A DNA stretch of 64,000 nt from Acetobacteraceae bacterium. Lineage in GTDB: Bacteria; Pseudomonadota; Alphaproteobacteria; Acetobacterales; Acetobacteraceae. The notes beneath the pieces were generated by a model. That model searched no databases, was not told the DNA's origin, and saw only the letters and a list, made by a program, of their open reading frames with translations. Positions 50,268 through 58,754 of the stretch are shown here, in pieces. The stretch covers positions 43,296-107,295 of the forward strand of contig JAKFUL010000012.1 in NCBI GenBank assembly GCA_021732665.1, read 5' to 3'. Position 1 is the first letter of the stretch, and each line of letters starts with the position of its first letter. Position numbers and translations under genes: made by a program.

Positions 50268-51665
50268 ATGCCCAAGCCCAGCAAACCCACCTCCCGCATC
50301 CCCGCCAGCCTGGTGGCAGCGGTGCGCCAGCTTCGTCGAGGGTCGGTTCTGGTCGTGGGCGACGTGATGCTCGACCGCTATGTCTATGGCCGGGTGACGC
50401 GGGTGAGCCCCGAGGCACCCGTGCCCGTGCTGGCGGTGGAGCGTGAACTGGCCCTCCCCGGCGGCGCCGGCAATGTGGTGCGCAACCTCACCGCGCTGGG
50501 CGCCGCGGTCGCCTTCGTCTCCGTGGTGGGCGATGACCAGCCGGGCAGCGACCTCACCGGCCTGATCGGTGGACAGCCCCGCGTCGAGCCCTGGCTGCTG
50601 GTGCAGGGCGGCCGCGCCACCACCACCAAGACCCGCTTCGTCGCCGCCGGCCAGCATCTGATGCGGGCCGACCATGAACAGGCCGCCCCCATCCATCCCC
50701 GTTTGGCCGACCGCCTGGTGCGCATCGCCGGCGACGCCGTCGCCGCCACCTCGGTGGTGGTGCTGAGCGATTATCAGAAGGGCGTGCTCTCCGGCGATGT
50801 GGCGCCGCGGATCATCGCCGCCGCCCGCGCCGGCGGCCGGAAGGTGGTGGTCGAACCCAAGGGTGGCGATTTCACGCGCTATGCCGGGGCGGACCTGATC
50901 GTTCCCGAGCCTGAGGAGCTCGCCCTGGCCACCGGCCTGCCTGTGGGGACAGATGCCGAGCTGATCGCCGCGGCCACGGCCTTGCGGCGTGACCTGCAAC
51001 TGGGCGCCGTGCTGGTGCCGCGCGGCACCGACGGCCTGACCCTGGTGCATGGCCGCAACGAAGTGTTGCAGCTGCGCGCCGAGGCCTCCGACCAGCACGA
51101 CCCGGCCGGCGCCGGCGATGCCGTGGTGGCGGTGCTCGCGGCCAGCCTGGCCGCGGGGCTTGAGCTGGTCACGGCGGCCGAGCTGGCGGCGGTGGCCATC
51201 GGCATCGTCACCCGCAAGGCCGGTATCGCGGTGGTGCGCGATGACGAACTGATCGAGGCCTTGACCCCGGGGTTGAACGCCAAGCGCAAGCTGGTCTCCG
51301 TCCCCCTCGCCTCGGAGATGGTGGAGCGCTGGCGCCATCGCGGCTGGCGCATCGGTTTGCTGCATCTGGGCGAGGCAGGAGGCGAGGCCTGGACCCCGCA
51401 GCTGATGGAACAGGCGCGCGGCTGGTGCGACCGACTGCTGGTGGCCGTGACCGGCGAGGGCGCGCACCACATGGCCGATTGGCCGGCGGTGGACCTGCTG
51501 GCGGAATGCCACGGCCAGACCAATGATGCGCTGCTGCGTCTCTTCCGCCCCGATATCCTGGTGCATGGCCCCGATGCCGTCCCGCTGGGCATGGATGACG
51601 AAAACCTGCTGGCGGAATGGGGCGGCACGCTGCGCCGGGCGGAGCATGCGCAGGCCGCCGAATGA
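50268..51665 (+). CDS. hldE: Heptose 7-phosphate kinase with a decayed adenylyltransferase domain (HldE-like)
   Basis: 465 residues. Residues 1-335 are a complete PfkB-family kinase: VVGDVMLDRYVYGRVTRVSPEAPVPVL, then GGAGNVVRNLTALGA, with the catalytic motif DPAGAGDAVVAVL near residue 283. This half phosphorylates D-glycero-D-manno-heptose 7-phosphate for LPS core synthesis. Residues about 348-460 align with the HldE nucleotidyltransferase (QARGWCDRLLVAV, FRPDILVHG). The ATP-binding HxGH is replaced by LHLGEAGGE and the GxSTT end is absent. The second activity is probably lost or done by another protein. Confidence 0.88.
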   Translation: MPKPSKPTSRIPASLVAAVRQLRRGSVLVVGDVMLDRYVYGRVTRVSPEAPVPVLAVERELALPGGAGNVVRNLTALGAAVAFVSVVGDDQPGSDLTGLIGGQPRVEPWLLVQGGRATTTKTRFVAAGQHLMRADHEQAAPIHPRLADRLVRIAGDAVAATSVVVLSDYQKGVLSGDVAPRIIAAARAGGRKVVVEPKGGDFTRYAGADLIVPEPEELALATGLPVGTDAELIAAATALRRDLQLGAVLVPRGTDGLTLVHGRNEVLQLRAEASDQHDPAGAGDAVVAVLAASLAAGLELVTAAELAAVAIGIVTRKAGIAVVRDDELIEALTPGLNAKRKLVSVPLASEMVERWRHRGWRIGLLHLGEAGGEAWTPQLMEQARGWCDRLLVAVTGEGAHHMADWPAVDLLAECHGQTNDALLRLFRPDILVHGPDAVPLGMDDENLLAEWGGTLRRAEHAQAAE

Positions 51666-51672
51666 GCGGGGC

Positions 51673-51722
51673 TGAAACAATTGAAACACAACGGGCGGCC
51701 GCGGCAAGGCGGAACTGAAACA
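51673..51722 (+). repeat. Three direct TGAAACA repeats upstream of the globin gene
   Basis: TGAAACA occurs at 51673-51679, 51682-51688 and 51716-51722 within the 100-bp gap between hldE and the globin gene. The first two are 9 bp apart, start to start. They could be a binding site for a regulator, but the motif is short and may be chance. Confidence 0.35.
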
Positions 51723-51765
51723 TCCCAGCGTCATCCTGCTGCACTCACCAGCCAGGAACCCCGTC

Positions 51766-52188
51766 ATGGAACCCGCCCAGATCCAGCTCATCCGCGACAG
51801 CTTCCCCAAGGTCGCGGCCATCGCCCGGCCGGCCGCATCGCTGTTCTATGCCAGGCTTTTCCTGATCGACCCCTCGGTCCGCGCGCTCTTCACCCACACC
51901 GACATGGAGCAGCAGGGCGACAAGCTGATGGCCGCGCTGGGCTTCGTGGTCGCCAGTCTCGACCGGCTGGACGAACTCGTCCCCATGGCCGAGGCCATGG
52001 CGCGGCGCCATGTCGGCTATGGCGTGCAGCCCGCGCATTACGCCAGCGTGGGTTCCGCCCTGCTCTGGACGCTGGAGCAGGGGTTGGGCGAGGCCTATAC
52101 CCCCGCGCTGCGCGCCGCCTGGACCCAGGCCTACAACACCCTGGCCGGGGTGATGATCGCGGCCAGCGCCGAGCGCGACGCGGCCTGA
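51766..52188 (+). CDS. Single-domain globin
   Basis: 140-residue bacterial haemoglobin without a reductase domain. QIQLIRDSFPKVAAIARPAASLFYARLFLIDPSVRALF covers helices A-C, with the CD1 phenylalanine in ALF. The proximal histidine is in MARRHVGYGVQ near residue 85, and the H helix is AWTQAYNTLAGVMI. Single-domain globins bind oxygen or nitric oxide and may take part in NO detoxification. It lies between hldE and an AmpG-like permease and has its own upstream region. Confidence 0.93.
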   Translation: MEPAQIQLIRDSFPKVAAIARPAASLFYARLFLIDPSVRALFTHTDMEQQGDKLMAALGFVVASLDRLDELVPMAEAMARRHVGYGVQPAHYASVGSALLWTLEQGLGEAYTPALRAAWTQAYNTLAGVMIAASAERDAA

Positions 52189-52226
52189 GCTTTACGCCAC
52201 CGCCCCCGCGCTGTTAACGGCAGGGA

Positions 52227-53480
52227 ATGGCCGAACCAAAGCCGCTCTGGCGCGACCGCCGCTTCCTTGTGCTGCTGCTGCTCGGCTTCTCCGCCGGGGT
52301 GCCGCTGCCGCTGACCGGCTTTGTGCTTCGGCAATGGTTCGCGGAGAGCGGCATCTCGCTGATGGCGATCGGCTTCACCGCCTGGATCGGGCTGTCCTAT
52401 TCCTTCAAATTCGTCTGGGCGCCGCTGCTGGACCAGCTTTCGCCGCCGATCCTGGCGCGGCTTGGGCATCGGCGGGGCTGGCTGGCCTGTATCATTCCGG
52501 CGCTGATGCTGGCGATCTTCGCGCTCGGCCAGAACAACCCGGCCAGCGCGCCCGAACTGGTCGTGGCCATTGCCGTGCTGGTGGCCTTCCTCTCCGCCAG
52601 CCAGGACATCGTGGTGGATGCCTGGCGCATCGAGATGCTGGAGGAGGCCGAGCAGGGGTTCGGCCTGGCCGCCTATGTCTGGGGCTATCGCGGCGCGCTG
52701 CTGGCGGCCAATGCCGGCGGGCTGTCGCTGGTCGGCTTCATCGGCTGGGACGGGATGTTCGCCTATTGCGCCGCGTTGCTGGGCCTTGGGGTTCTGGCGG
52801 TCGCGCTGGGGCGGGAGGTGCCGCGCCTGCCGCGCCCTGGCATGAGCTGGGGCGGGCGGCTGCGGGAAGGCGTGATCGAACCCTTCGCCGACCTGATGCG
52901 CCGGCCGCATTGGGCCACCATCCTGGCCTTCATCGCCCTGTTCAAGCTGGGCGAGGCGCTGGCCGGCATCATGACCGCGCCCTTCTACCGCGAAATGGGT
53001 TTTTCGCGTGAGGTGGTGGGCGGCATTTCCGGCGGCTTCGGGCTCTTCGCCGTGCTGGTCGGCGCGCTGGCCGGGGGTTTCCTGGTGGCGCGGATCGGGA
53101 CCGGGCGCGCCCTGGTGCTGACCGGGCTTACCCAGATGCTCTCCAACCTGATGTACCTGCTGCTGCTGCAATTCCCGGGCTCCGTGCCCATGCTGACCTT
53201 GCAGGTGGGGGTGGAGAATTTCACCGACGGGTTGGCCGATGCCGCCTTCCTGACCTACCTCTCCAGCCTGACCGCTAGAAGCTTCACCGCAACCCAATAC
53301 GCGCTGCTCTCCTCCCTGGCCTCGGTGCCGCTGCGCACGCTGGGTGGCGGTTCGGGCGTCCTGGCGCAGGCGTTGGGTTGGCATTCCTTTTTCATGCTGA
53401 CCACGGCGGCGGCTTTGCCGGCGCTGGGGCTAATGCTGTGGCTGTTGTGGCGGATGCCGCCGGCAAGGTCCGGGCAGTGA
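52227..53480 (+). CDS. AmpG-like MFS transporter
   Basis: 417 residues with about 12 hydrophobic segments. LLLLGFSAGVPLPLTGFVLRQWFAESGISL at the start and GLSYSFKFVWAPLLDQLSPP near residue 55 match AmpG, the inner-membrane permease for anhydromuropeptides in cell-wall recycling. ASQDIVVDAWRIEML near 130 is the conserved AmpG helix 4/5 motif. GFSREVVGGISGGFGLFAVLVGA is in the C-terminal half. Relatives in alphaproteobacteria may carry other solutes. It follows the globin gene by 38 bp. Confidence 0.88.
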   Translation: MAEPKPLWRDRRFLVLLLLGFSAGVPLPLTGFVLRQWFAESGISLMAIGFTAWIGLSYSFKFVWAPLLDQLSPPILARLGHRRGWLACIIPALMLAIFALGQNNPASAPELVVAIAVLVAFLSASQDIVVDAWRIEMLEEAEQGFGLAAYVWGYRGALLAANAGGLSLVGFIGWDGMFAYCAALLGLGVLAVALGREVPRLPRPGMSWGGRLREGVIEPFADLMRRPHWATILAFIALFKLGEALAGIMTAPFYREMGFSREVVGGISGGFGLFAVLVGALAGGFLVARIGTGRALVLTGLTQMLSNLMYLLLLQFPGSVPMLTLQVGVENFTDGLADAAFLTYLSSLTARSFTATQYALLSSLASVPLRTLGGGSGVLAQALGWHSFFMLTTAAALPALGLMLWLLWRMPPARSGQ

Positions 53481-53498
53481 GCCTGGGCGGAAGGCGTT

Positions 53499-54092
53499 TC
53501 AAACCTGCCGCCGCGCCCTGAGCGCCGCGGCAAGCGTGCCGTCATCCAGCACATCCAGCGCACCGCCCATCGGCACGCCCTGCGCCAGCCTGGTGGTCTT
53601 GACCCCTGTCACGGCCAGGCGTTCGGCCAGCAAATGCCCGGTGGCGGCGGCATCCACCGTGGCGGGCAGGGCCAGGATCACCTCGCTGACGCCCCCGGCG
53701 GCGACGCGGGCGATGAGCGGCTGGATCGCCAGATCCTCCGGCCGCACGCCGCCCAGCGCCGAAAGCGTGCCGCCGAGCACATGATACAGCCCGTGATGGG
53801 CATGCGCGCGTTCCAGCGCCCAGAGCTCCGCCACGCCCTCCACCACGCAGATGCTGGACTGGTCGCGCGCGGGGTCGGTGCAGATGCGGCAGGGGGATTG
53901 GCTGTCGAGATTGCCGCAGCGCGCGCATGGGCGCACCGCCTCGGCCGCGGCCCGCAGGGCGTCGGCCAGCGGCAGCATGCGGCTGGCGGGGTCGCCCAGC
54001 ATGCGCAGCACGGCGCGCCGCGCGCTGCGCCGGCCCAGGCCCGGCAGTTTCGCCAAAATGCCGATCAACCGTTCGACCGGGTCGGCCGTCAT
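53499..54092 (-). CDS. recR: Recombination protein RecR
   Basis: 197 residues, normal length. It works with RecF and RecO in gap repair and loading of RecA. The N-terminal helix-hairpin-helix segment is LAKLPGLGRRSARRAVLRML. The zinc finger is CARCGNLDSQSPCRIC near residue 57-72. The Toprim domain begins ICVVEGVAELWALERA near 81. It ends the dnaX-ybaB-ybjQ-recR run, and its ATG overlaps the ybjQ-like stop. It converges on the MFS gene across 18 bp. Confidence 0.96.
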   Translation of the reverse strand: MTADPVERLIGILAKLPGLGRRSARRAVLRMLGDPASRMLPLADALRAAAEAVRPCARCGNLDSQSPCRICTDPARDQSSICVVEGVAELWALERAHAHHGLYHVLGGTLSALGGVRPEDLAIQPLIARVAAGGVSEVILALPATVDAAATGHLLAERLAVTGVKTTRLAQGVPMGGALDVLDDGTLAAALRARRQV

Positions 54093-54448
54093 TGCGTCCA
54101 GGGGCTGCCGGTTGCCTGCGGTGCGCTGGCGCGCAGCTTCACCGCGGTGCCGGTGGCGGTGACCATCAGCATGCCGTTATTTGCGCCCATCGCCTGCACA
54201 TCGATATCGATCCCGATGATCGCATCGGCGCCCAATTGTCGCGCCTGCTCGGTCAGCCCGGCCATCGCCGCGTCGCGCGCCGCGCCCAGTTCGCGCTCAT
54301 AGGTGGCGGATCGGCCGCCGAAGATGTCGCGCAAACCGCCGAGCAGGTCCTTCACGACGTTGATGCCAGAAACCGCATCGCCGAAGACGATGCCCAGATA
54401 GGCGTCGATCTCCTGGCCCTGGATGAAGTCGGTGGTGGCGTAGAGCAT
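54089..54448 (-). CDS. YbjQ-like heavy-metal-binding domain protein (UPF0145)
   Basis: 119 residues. LYATTDFIQGQEIDAYLGIVFGDAVSGINVVKD is the hallmark N-terminus of the family. RELGAARDAAMAGLTEQARQLGADAIIGIDIDVQAMG is the conserved middle. The family forms pentameric rings and is annotated heavy-metal-binding, without a proven role. AGGAGA lies 10 nt before the ATG. It is inserted between ybaB and recR, where most genomes have no gene, and is coupled to recR. Confidence 0.92.
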   Translation of the reverse strand: MLYATTDFIQGQEIDAYLGIVFGDAVSGINVVKDLLGGLRDIFGGRSATYERELGAARDAAMAGLTEQARQLGADAIIGIDIDVQAMGANNGMLMVTATGTAVKLRASAPQATGSPWTQ

Positions 54449-54493
54449 GAGAATGGGTCTCCTGGTCCGCGGTTGGTTGCCGAAAAAAATCCA

Positions 54494-54829
54494 CTAAAAC
54501 GGCAGCTTGAACCCGCCGGGCAGGCCACCTGGGATGTTCAGCCCGGCCGTCGCCTTCTGCATTTCCTCCGCCGCCATCGCCTCCACCTTCTGCTTGGCAT
54601 CGGCATGGGCGGCGACGATGAGGTCTTCGAGCACCTCGCGATCCTCGGCCACCATCAACGCCGGATCGATGTTGATCCGCTTGAGGTCGCCCTTGCCCGA
54701 AAGCATGACCTTCACCATTCCCGCGCCGGCCTGGCCCTCGACCTCGAGCGCCTCCATGCGGGCCTGCATCTCCGCCATCTTCGTCTGCATCTGCTGGGCC
54801 GATTTCAGCATGTTGCCGAGATTCTTCAT
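54494..54829 (-). CDS. YbaB/EbfC family nucleoid-associated protein
   Basis: 111 residues. [40 protein letters not shown] is the YbaB coiled arm followed by the first strand. [31 protein letters not shown] and the [11 protein letters not shown] tail are typical. It binds DNA as a dimer. The ATG overlaps the dnaX stop (TGATG) with GGAGG 4-8 nt upstream. Confidence 0.96.
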   Translation of the reverse strand: MKNLGNMLKSAQQMQTKMAEMQARMEALEVEGQAGAGMVKVMLSGKGDLKRINIDPALMVAEDREVLEDLIVAAHADAKQKVEAMAAEEMQKATAGLNIPGGLPGGFKLPF

Positions 54830-56703
54830 CAATCCTCCAAGGGTGCTTCGTCGTCATAGGACACAGGTTCGGCGTCGGGCGGCGCGAATTCGGGCAACGC
54901 CTCGGGCGCCGCCGAGAGCATGGCGGGGCGCGACAGGCCGTAATCATCGGCATTGGCGTCGCGCACCTCCTGCAGCTTCGCGCCGGGGAAGGCCGCGAGG
55001 ATGGCCTGGACCAGCGGGTGCTCGCGCGCCTCGGAAAGCCGGTCGGCCGCCGCGGCGCGGCCCTGCTCGGACAGGGTGGGCGCACCGACCTCGCGCGAGA
55101 TGCCGACCATCCAGCGCATGCCGGTGGCGCGTTCCATCAGGCGGGAGAGATTGGCCGCGAGGTCGCGCGGAGCCGCCGGGCTGGGGCGGATTTCCAGCCG
55201 GCCGGGGGCCAGGCTGACGGGGTGAACCTCATGCCGAAGCTGGGCGTGCAGTTTTGGATCGCTGTTCGCGGCCAGCGCTACCACCTCCTGCCAGGTTGTG
55301 GGGGAGGCGAGGAGGGTGGGCGAGGGGGCAGCGGCCAGCGCGGCACCGCCACCGGCCATGGCGCGCAGCCCGGGGCCGCCGCCGCCGGGGGCAGGGCGGG
55401 GTGCGGGGGCCGCGCCGCCCTCGCTCAGCCGCCGCACCAGCTCGCCCGGCGGCGGCAGGTCGGACAGATGCGCCAGGCGGATCATGATCATGTCCAGCGC
55501 CGCGCGGCGGTCCGGCGCATCGGCCAGCTCCGGCACGCCCCTCAGCAGGATCTGCCAGGCCCGGCCGAGGATGGGGATGGTGAGTTTCTTCGCCAGTTCC
55601 GCGCCGCGGCCGCGCTCATGCTCGGGGAGCGAGGGGTTTTTCGCCAGGTCGGGCACGGAATGCAGCCGCGTCAGCGTGTGCACCAGGTCGAGCATGTCCG
55701 ACAGGATCACCCCGGGTTCGGCGCCACGCTCATGCGCCCGGTCGAGATGGCCCAGCAGGGCAGCCGCATCGCCCTCCAGCGCCGCCTCCAGCGCATCCAG
55801 CACCAGGGTGCGGTCGGCCAGGCCCAGCATCTCCTGCACCGTGGCGGCGGCGACATGGTCGCCGCTCAGCGCGATGGCCTGGTCGAGCAGCGAGAGGCCG
55901 TCTCGCACCGAGCCATCGGCGGCGCGGGCGATGGCGGCCAGCGCTTCCTCCTCGGCGGTGACACCCTCCAGCCCGCAGATTTTTTCGTAGTGCGCGCGCA
56001 ACGTCGCCTGGGGCACGCGGGACAGATGAAAGGTCTGGCAGCGGGAGAGAATTGTGGCCGGCACTTTTCGGAGTTCGGTGGTGGCCATCATGAACTTCAC
56101 GGATGCCGGCGGTTCCTCCAGCGTCTTCAGCAGCGCATTGAAGGCCGGGTCGGTCAGCATATGGACTTCGTCCAGGATGATAACCTTGAAGCGCCCCAGG
56201 GCCGGACGATAGCGCACCGATTCGCGCAATTCGCGAACATCGTCGATACCACGGTTGCTGGCGGCGTCGAGCTCCATCACATCCGGGTGCCGGTCGGCCA
56301 GAATGGCGACGCAGTTGTGGCAGACGCCGCAGGGCTCCGCGGTCGGTCCGCCCTGGCCGTCGACGCCGATGCAGTTCAGCGCGCGCGCGATGATCCGCGC
56401 CGTTGTCGTCTTGCCCACTCCGCGCACCCCGGTGAGCATGAAGGCATGCGCCACACGGTTGATGGCGAATGCGTTGCGCAGCGTGCGCACCAGCGCATCC
56501 TGGCCGATCAACTCGTTGAAATTGCTCGGGCGATATTTGCGCGCCAGGACGCGGTAGGCCGGCTTTTCGGCCGGTGGCGGCGGCGCGGCGGGCTTCGGCG
56601 GCGGCGGCGCGTCCATCCCGAACAGCCCCGGCCCATCGGGCGCCGGCGGCTCGGGGATGGTGTCCTCAGCCCCCTGATCGGCGCCGAACATGTCGCTCGT
56701 CAT
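54829..56703 (-). CDS. dnaX: DNA polymerase III subunit gamma/tau
   Basis: 624 residues, the clamp-loader ATPase of replication. The Pro-rich N-terminal extension (residues 1-48) precedes [18 protein letters not shown]. Walker A is [11 protein letters not shown] near residue 92, and the zinc-type cysteines are in CGVCHNC near 124. Walker B is IILDEVHML near 174, and the sensor SRC is in [10 protein letters not shown] near 218. Domain V of tau follows, with a Gly/Ala-rich linker. The ATG at 56703 begins just after the SRP RNA gene. No slippery run of A residues for programmed frameshifting is evident. Confidence 0.97.
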   Translation of the reverse strand: MTSDMFGADQGAEDTIPEPPAPDGPGLFGMDAPPPPKPAAPPPPAEKPAYRVLARKYRPSNFNELIGQDALVRTLRNAFAINRVAHAFMLTGVRGVGKTTTARIIARALNCIGVDGQGGPTAEPCGVCHNCVAILADRHPDVMELDAASNRGIDDVRELRESVRYRPALGRFKVIILDEVHMLTDPAFNALLKTLEEPPASVKFMMATTELRKVPATILSRCQTFHLSRVPQATLRAHYEKICGLEGVTAEEEALAAIARAADGSVRDGLSLLDQAIALSGDHVAAATVQEMLGLADRTLVLDALEAALEGDAAALLGHLDRAHERGAEPGVILSDMLDLVHTLTRLHSVPDLAKNPSLPEHERGRGAELAKKLTIPILGRAWQILLRGVPELADAPDRRAALDMIMIRLAHLSDLPPPGELVRRLSEGGAAPAPRPAPGGGGPGLRAMAGGGAALAAAPSPTLLASPTTWQEVVALAANSDPKLHAQLRHEVHPVSLAPGRLEIRPSPAAPRDLAANLSRLMERATGMRWMVGISREVGAPTLSEQGRAAAADRLSEAREHPLVQAILAAFPGAKLQEVRDANADDYGLSRPAMLSAAPEALPEFAPPDAEPVSYDDEAPLED

Positions 56704-56721
56704 GCCCAGCCCCCAAAAACA

Positions 56722-56817
56722 ATCCGGTGGAAGGCCAGCAAAATGACCCGGACAAGAACCCGTTGCGGCTGCTTCCTTCCGGACCTGACCGGGTTGGCGA
56801 GGAGCCCGTCCACCGCC
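56722..56817 (-). ncRNA. ffs: Bacterial small signal recognition particle RNA (4.5S type)
   Basis: On the minus strand the RNA begins CGGTGGACGGGCTCC. It contains the universally conserved domain IV loop, GTCAGGTCCGGAAGGAAGCAG (56769-56789), flanked by pairing strands. The closing stem pairs CGGTGGA with TCCACCG at the other end. The RNA binds Ffh and targets membrane proteins. It lies 18 bp before dnaX on the same strand, an arrangement found in many alphaproteobacteria. Exact ends are estimated to a few bases. Confidence 0.92.
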
Positions 56818-56831
56818 GACCTTCCGCCCTC

Positions 56832-56860
56832 CATATCGCGTGGCGCCGGCCCGGGGGCAA
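56832..56860 (-). promoter_or_regulatory. Candidate sigma-70 promoter of the SRP RNA and dnaX
   Basis: On the minus strand TTGCCC (56860-56855), a 17-bp spacer and GATATG (56837-56832) stand about 15 bp before the SRP RNA 5' end. The spacing is ideal. Read by eye. Confidence 0.55.
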
Positions 56861-56914
56861 GAGCGTAACCGAAAGCCGCGCGCCAGCGTAGCACGGGAAG
56901 GAGGGCCCCGACCC

Positions 56915-57361
56915 ATGCAGCGACGTTCCATTCTTCTGGCGATGACAGCCATTCTCGCCCCGCTTCCGGCCCTTGCGCAGGCGATCAACACGGCAGGCGG
57001 CGCTGCCATCCAGGGCTTCGACCCGGTGGCCTATTTCACCCGCGGCGCACCCACCCGCGGCAACCCCGCCATCACCACCCAATGGCGCGGCGCGGAATGG
57101 CGCTTCGCCTCGGAGGCCAATCGCGCGGCCTTCCTCGCCGAGCCCGAGCGCTACGCCCCGGCCTTTGGCGGCTTCTGCGCCTATGCCGTCTCCGAGGGCT
57201 ATACCGCATCCATCGACCCGCGCGCCTGGCGCATTGTCGACGGCCGGCTTTACCTGAACTACAGCGTCGGCATCCAGCGGACATGGGAGCAGGACATTCC
57301 CGGCCGAATCAGCCGGGGCAACGGGAATTGGGAGCGGCTCAGCCAGGCGCCCAGGGGGTAG
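56915..57361 (+). CDS. Secreted YHS domain-containing protein
   Basis: 148 residues. The signal peptide is RRSILLAMTAILAPLPALAQ (residues 3-22). The YHS domain spans about 25-115: GAAIQGFDPVAYFTRGAPTRG, then WRGAEWRFASEANRAAFLAEPERYAPAFGGFCAYAVSEG. The YHS motif is thought to bind metals such as copper. The ATG at 56915 is preceded by AAGGAGGG. The stop codon lies inside a 12-bp G-rich tandem repeat. It diverges from the SRP RNA/dnaX operon. Confidence 0.88.
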   Translation: MQRRSILLAMTAILAPLPALAQAINTAGGAAIQGFDPVAYFTRGAPTRGNPAITTQWRGAEWRFASEANRAAFLAEPERYAPAFGGFCAYAVSEGYTASIDPRAWRIVDGRLYLNYSVGIQRTWEQDIPGRISRGNGNWERLSQAPRG

Positions 57362-57410
57362 GGATTGGGGTAGGGATTGGGGTAGGGATTGGGGTAGGGA
57401 TTGGGGGTAG
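57355..57410 (+). repeat. 12-bp G-rich tandem repeat, four copies (G-quadruplex-prone)
   Basis: The unit GGGGTAGGGATT is repeated four times without change at 57355-57402 and followed by GGGGGTAG. The plus strand thus has nine consecutive tracts of three or more G separated by 2-3 nt. The stop codon of the YHS gene (TAG, 57359-57361) is in the first unit. The repeat ends about 35-40 bp before the nudC start, so it would be transcribed into the mRNA leader of nudC. Confidence 0.9.
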
Positions 57411-57444
57411 CCGGCGGGCCTGCCCCATGGCAGCTTCCGGCGCG

Positions 57445-58356
57445 ATGACACTCTCCTTCCCCGCCAGCCGCACCAATGCCTACACAGGCAGCCCGCTCGA
57501 CCGCGCCGGCCACCATCGCGAGGACGCGGAGTGGATCGCCGCCGCGCTTGCCTCGCCCGACACCCTCTTCGCTCCCGTCTGGCGCGCGCGCAGCCTGATG
57601 CGCGGGGTGGAGCAGGGCGCGCCCGAGGGCGTGCTGCTCGGCGGCGAGGCGTCGCTGGGCTTGCGTGAGGCCGGCGGACCCTGGGCCTTTCTCGGCCTTT
57701 GGGATCAGAAGCCGGTCTTCGCGATCGATGTCAGCCATGAGGACAGGCCCCCGGTTTCCGAGGATGCCGGTAGCTTCACCGACCTGCGCGCGGTGGCCGG
57801 ATTGCTGCCGCCGGGTGAGGCCAGCGTGTTGGCCCATGCCCGGGGCATGATGCATTGGCGGGTGAAGCACAAATTCTGCGGCATCTGCGGCACCGTCATG
57901 GAGGCCCGCAGCGCCGGCCATGCCATGTCCTGCCCCGGCTGCGGCGCGCAGCATTTCCCGCGCACCGACCCCGCCGTGATCATGCTGGTGGTGCGGGGCG
58001 ACCATTGCCTGCTCGGCCACTCCGTCCGCTTCCCACAGAAGATGTATTCCACCCTGGCCGGCTTCGTCGAACCCGGCGAGAGCCTGGAGGAAGCCGTGCG
58101 GCGCGAGGTGATGGAGGAGGCGGGGATTGCCGTCGGCCTCGTCGCCTATCATTCCAGCCAGCCCTGGCCCTTCCCCTCCTCGATCATGCTGGGGTTTTAT
58201 GGCGAGGGCCTCACCGAGGACATCACCATCGACCACGACGAGTTGCAGGATGCACGCTGGTTCTCCCGCGCCGAGTTGCGCGACCCCCAGGGCTTCGGCC
58301 TGCCGCGCGCCGACAGCATCGCGCGGCGCCTGATCGAGGATTGGATGAACGCATGA
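57445..58356 (+). CDS. nudC: NAD(+) diphosphatase NudC
   Basis: 303 residues from ATG 57445 (57427 would add six). It is a Nudix hydrolase that cleaves NADH and removes NAD caps from RNA. The zinc finger is CGICGTVMEARSAGHAMSCPGC near residue 145-166. The Nudix box is GFVEPGESLEEAVRREVMEEAGI near 207-229. The NADH-type motif SQPWPFPSS lies near 240. The overlap with the downstream lipoprotein (ATGA) suggests coupling. Neither start has a strong ribosome binding site; the G-rich repeat lies just upstream. Confidence 0.95.
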   Translation: MTLSFPASRTNAYTGSPLDRAGHHREDAEWIAAALASPDTLFAPVWRARSLMRGVEQGAPEGVLLGGEASLGLREAGGPWAFLGLWDQKPVFAIDVSHEDRPPVSEDAGSFTDLRAVAGLLPPGEASVLAHARGMMHWRVKHKFCGICGTVMEARSAGHAMSCPGCGAQHFPRTDPAVIMLVVRGDHCLLGHSVRFPQKMYSTLAGFVEPGESLEEAVRREVMEEAGIAVGLVAYHSSQPWPFPSSIMLGFYGEGLTEDITIDHDELQDARWFSRAELRDPQGFGLPRADSIARRLIEDWMNA

Positions 58357-58631
58357 GGCATTGGGTCCTGCTGTTCTGCGCCACCCTGGCCCTGACCGGC
58401 TGCGGTCTCGGCCGCCCAGCCGGCCCCCCCGACACGCCCGAGCAGGCCGAATGCCGGCGTGAGGCGCGCAACAGCCAGGCGGTGCGCGATCTGCGCCGCA
58501 CCGTCACCATCGGCTCCAATGACCGCATCGTGGCCATCGACATCGCCGCGACCGAGGAGCGTGCCTTCCGCAATTGCCTGCGCGAACGCCGCCTGCCCGG
58601 CGCGGGTGGGGTGGAAATCCCGCGGGGCTGA
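58353..58631 (+). CDS. Small putative lipoprotein
   Basis: 92 residues. The signal peptide has a lipobox LALTGC (cysteine at residue 17). The mature part contains PEQAECRREARNSQAVRDLRRTVTIGSNDRIVAIDIAATEERAFRNCLRERRLPGAGGV and two further cysteines. It is probably anchored in the outer or inner membrane. Small lipoproteins of this pattern follow nudC in related genomes, to my memory. Its ATG overlaps the nudC stop. Confidence 0.8.
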   Translation: MRHWVLLFCATLALTGCGLGRPAGPPDTPEQAECRREARNSQAVRDLRRTVTIGSNDRIVAIDIAATEERAFRNCLRERRLPGAGGVEIPRG

Positions 58632-58675
58632 GCCTTGCTAAATTGTGCATCGCGGCGAAAACCTTGCCGGCCACG

Positions 58676-58704
58676 TTGACCTATCCCCGCCCCGGTTCCA
58701 TAAA
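58676..58704 (+). promoter_or_regulatory. Candidate sigma-70 promoter of sdhCDAB
   Basis: TTGACC (58676-58681), a 17-bp spacer and CATAAA (58699-58704) lie 50 bp before the sdhC start. Both hexamers are one or two bases from consensus. It is the best promoter I can see in the window. Confidence 0.6.
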
Positions 58705-58754
58705 ATTCCCTGAGGAGCCGGGCCATCCGGCACAAAGCCGGAGCGTCATCGCCC

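Noticed and set aside
57259..58236. 325-codon minus-strand frame ending in repeated Pro-Asn-Pro-Tyr
   Set aside because: It is the complement of nudC plus the G-rich repeat; the peptide repeat is only a translation of the tandem DNA repeat.
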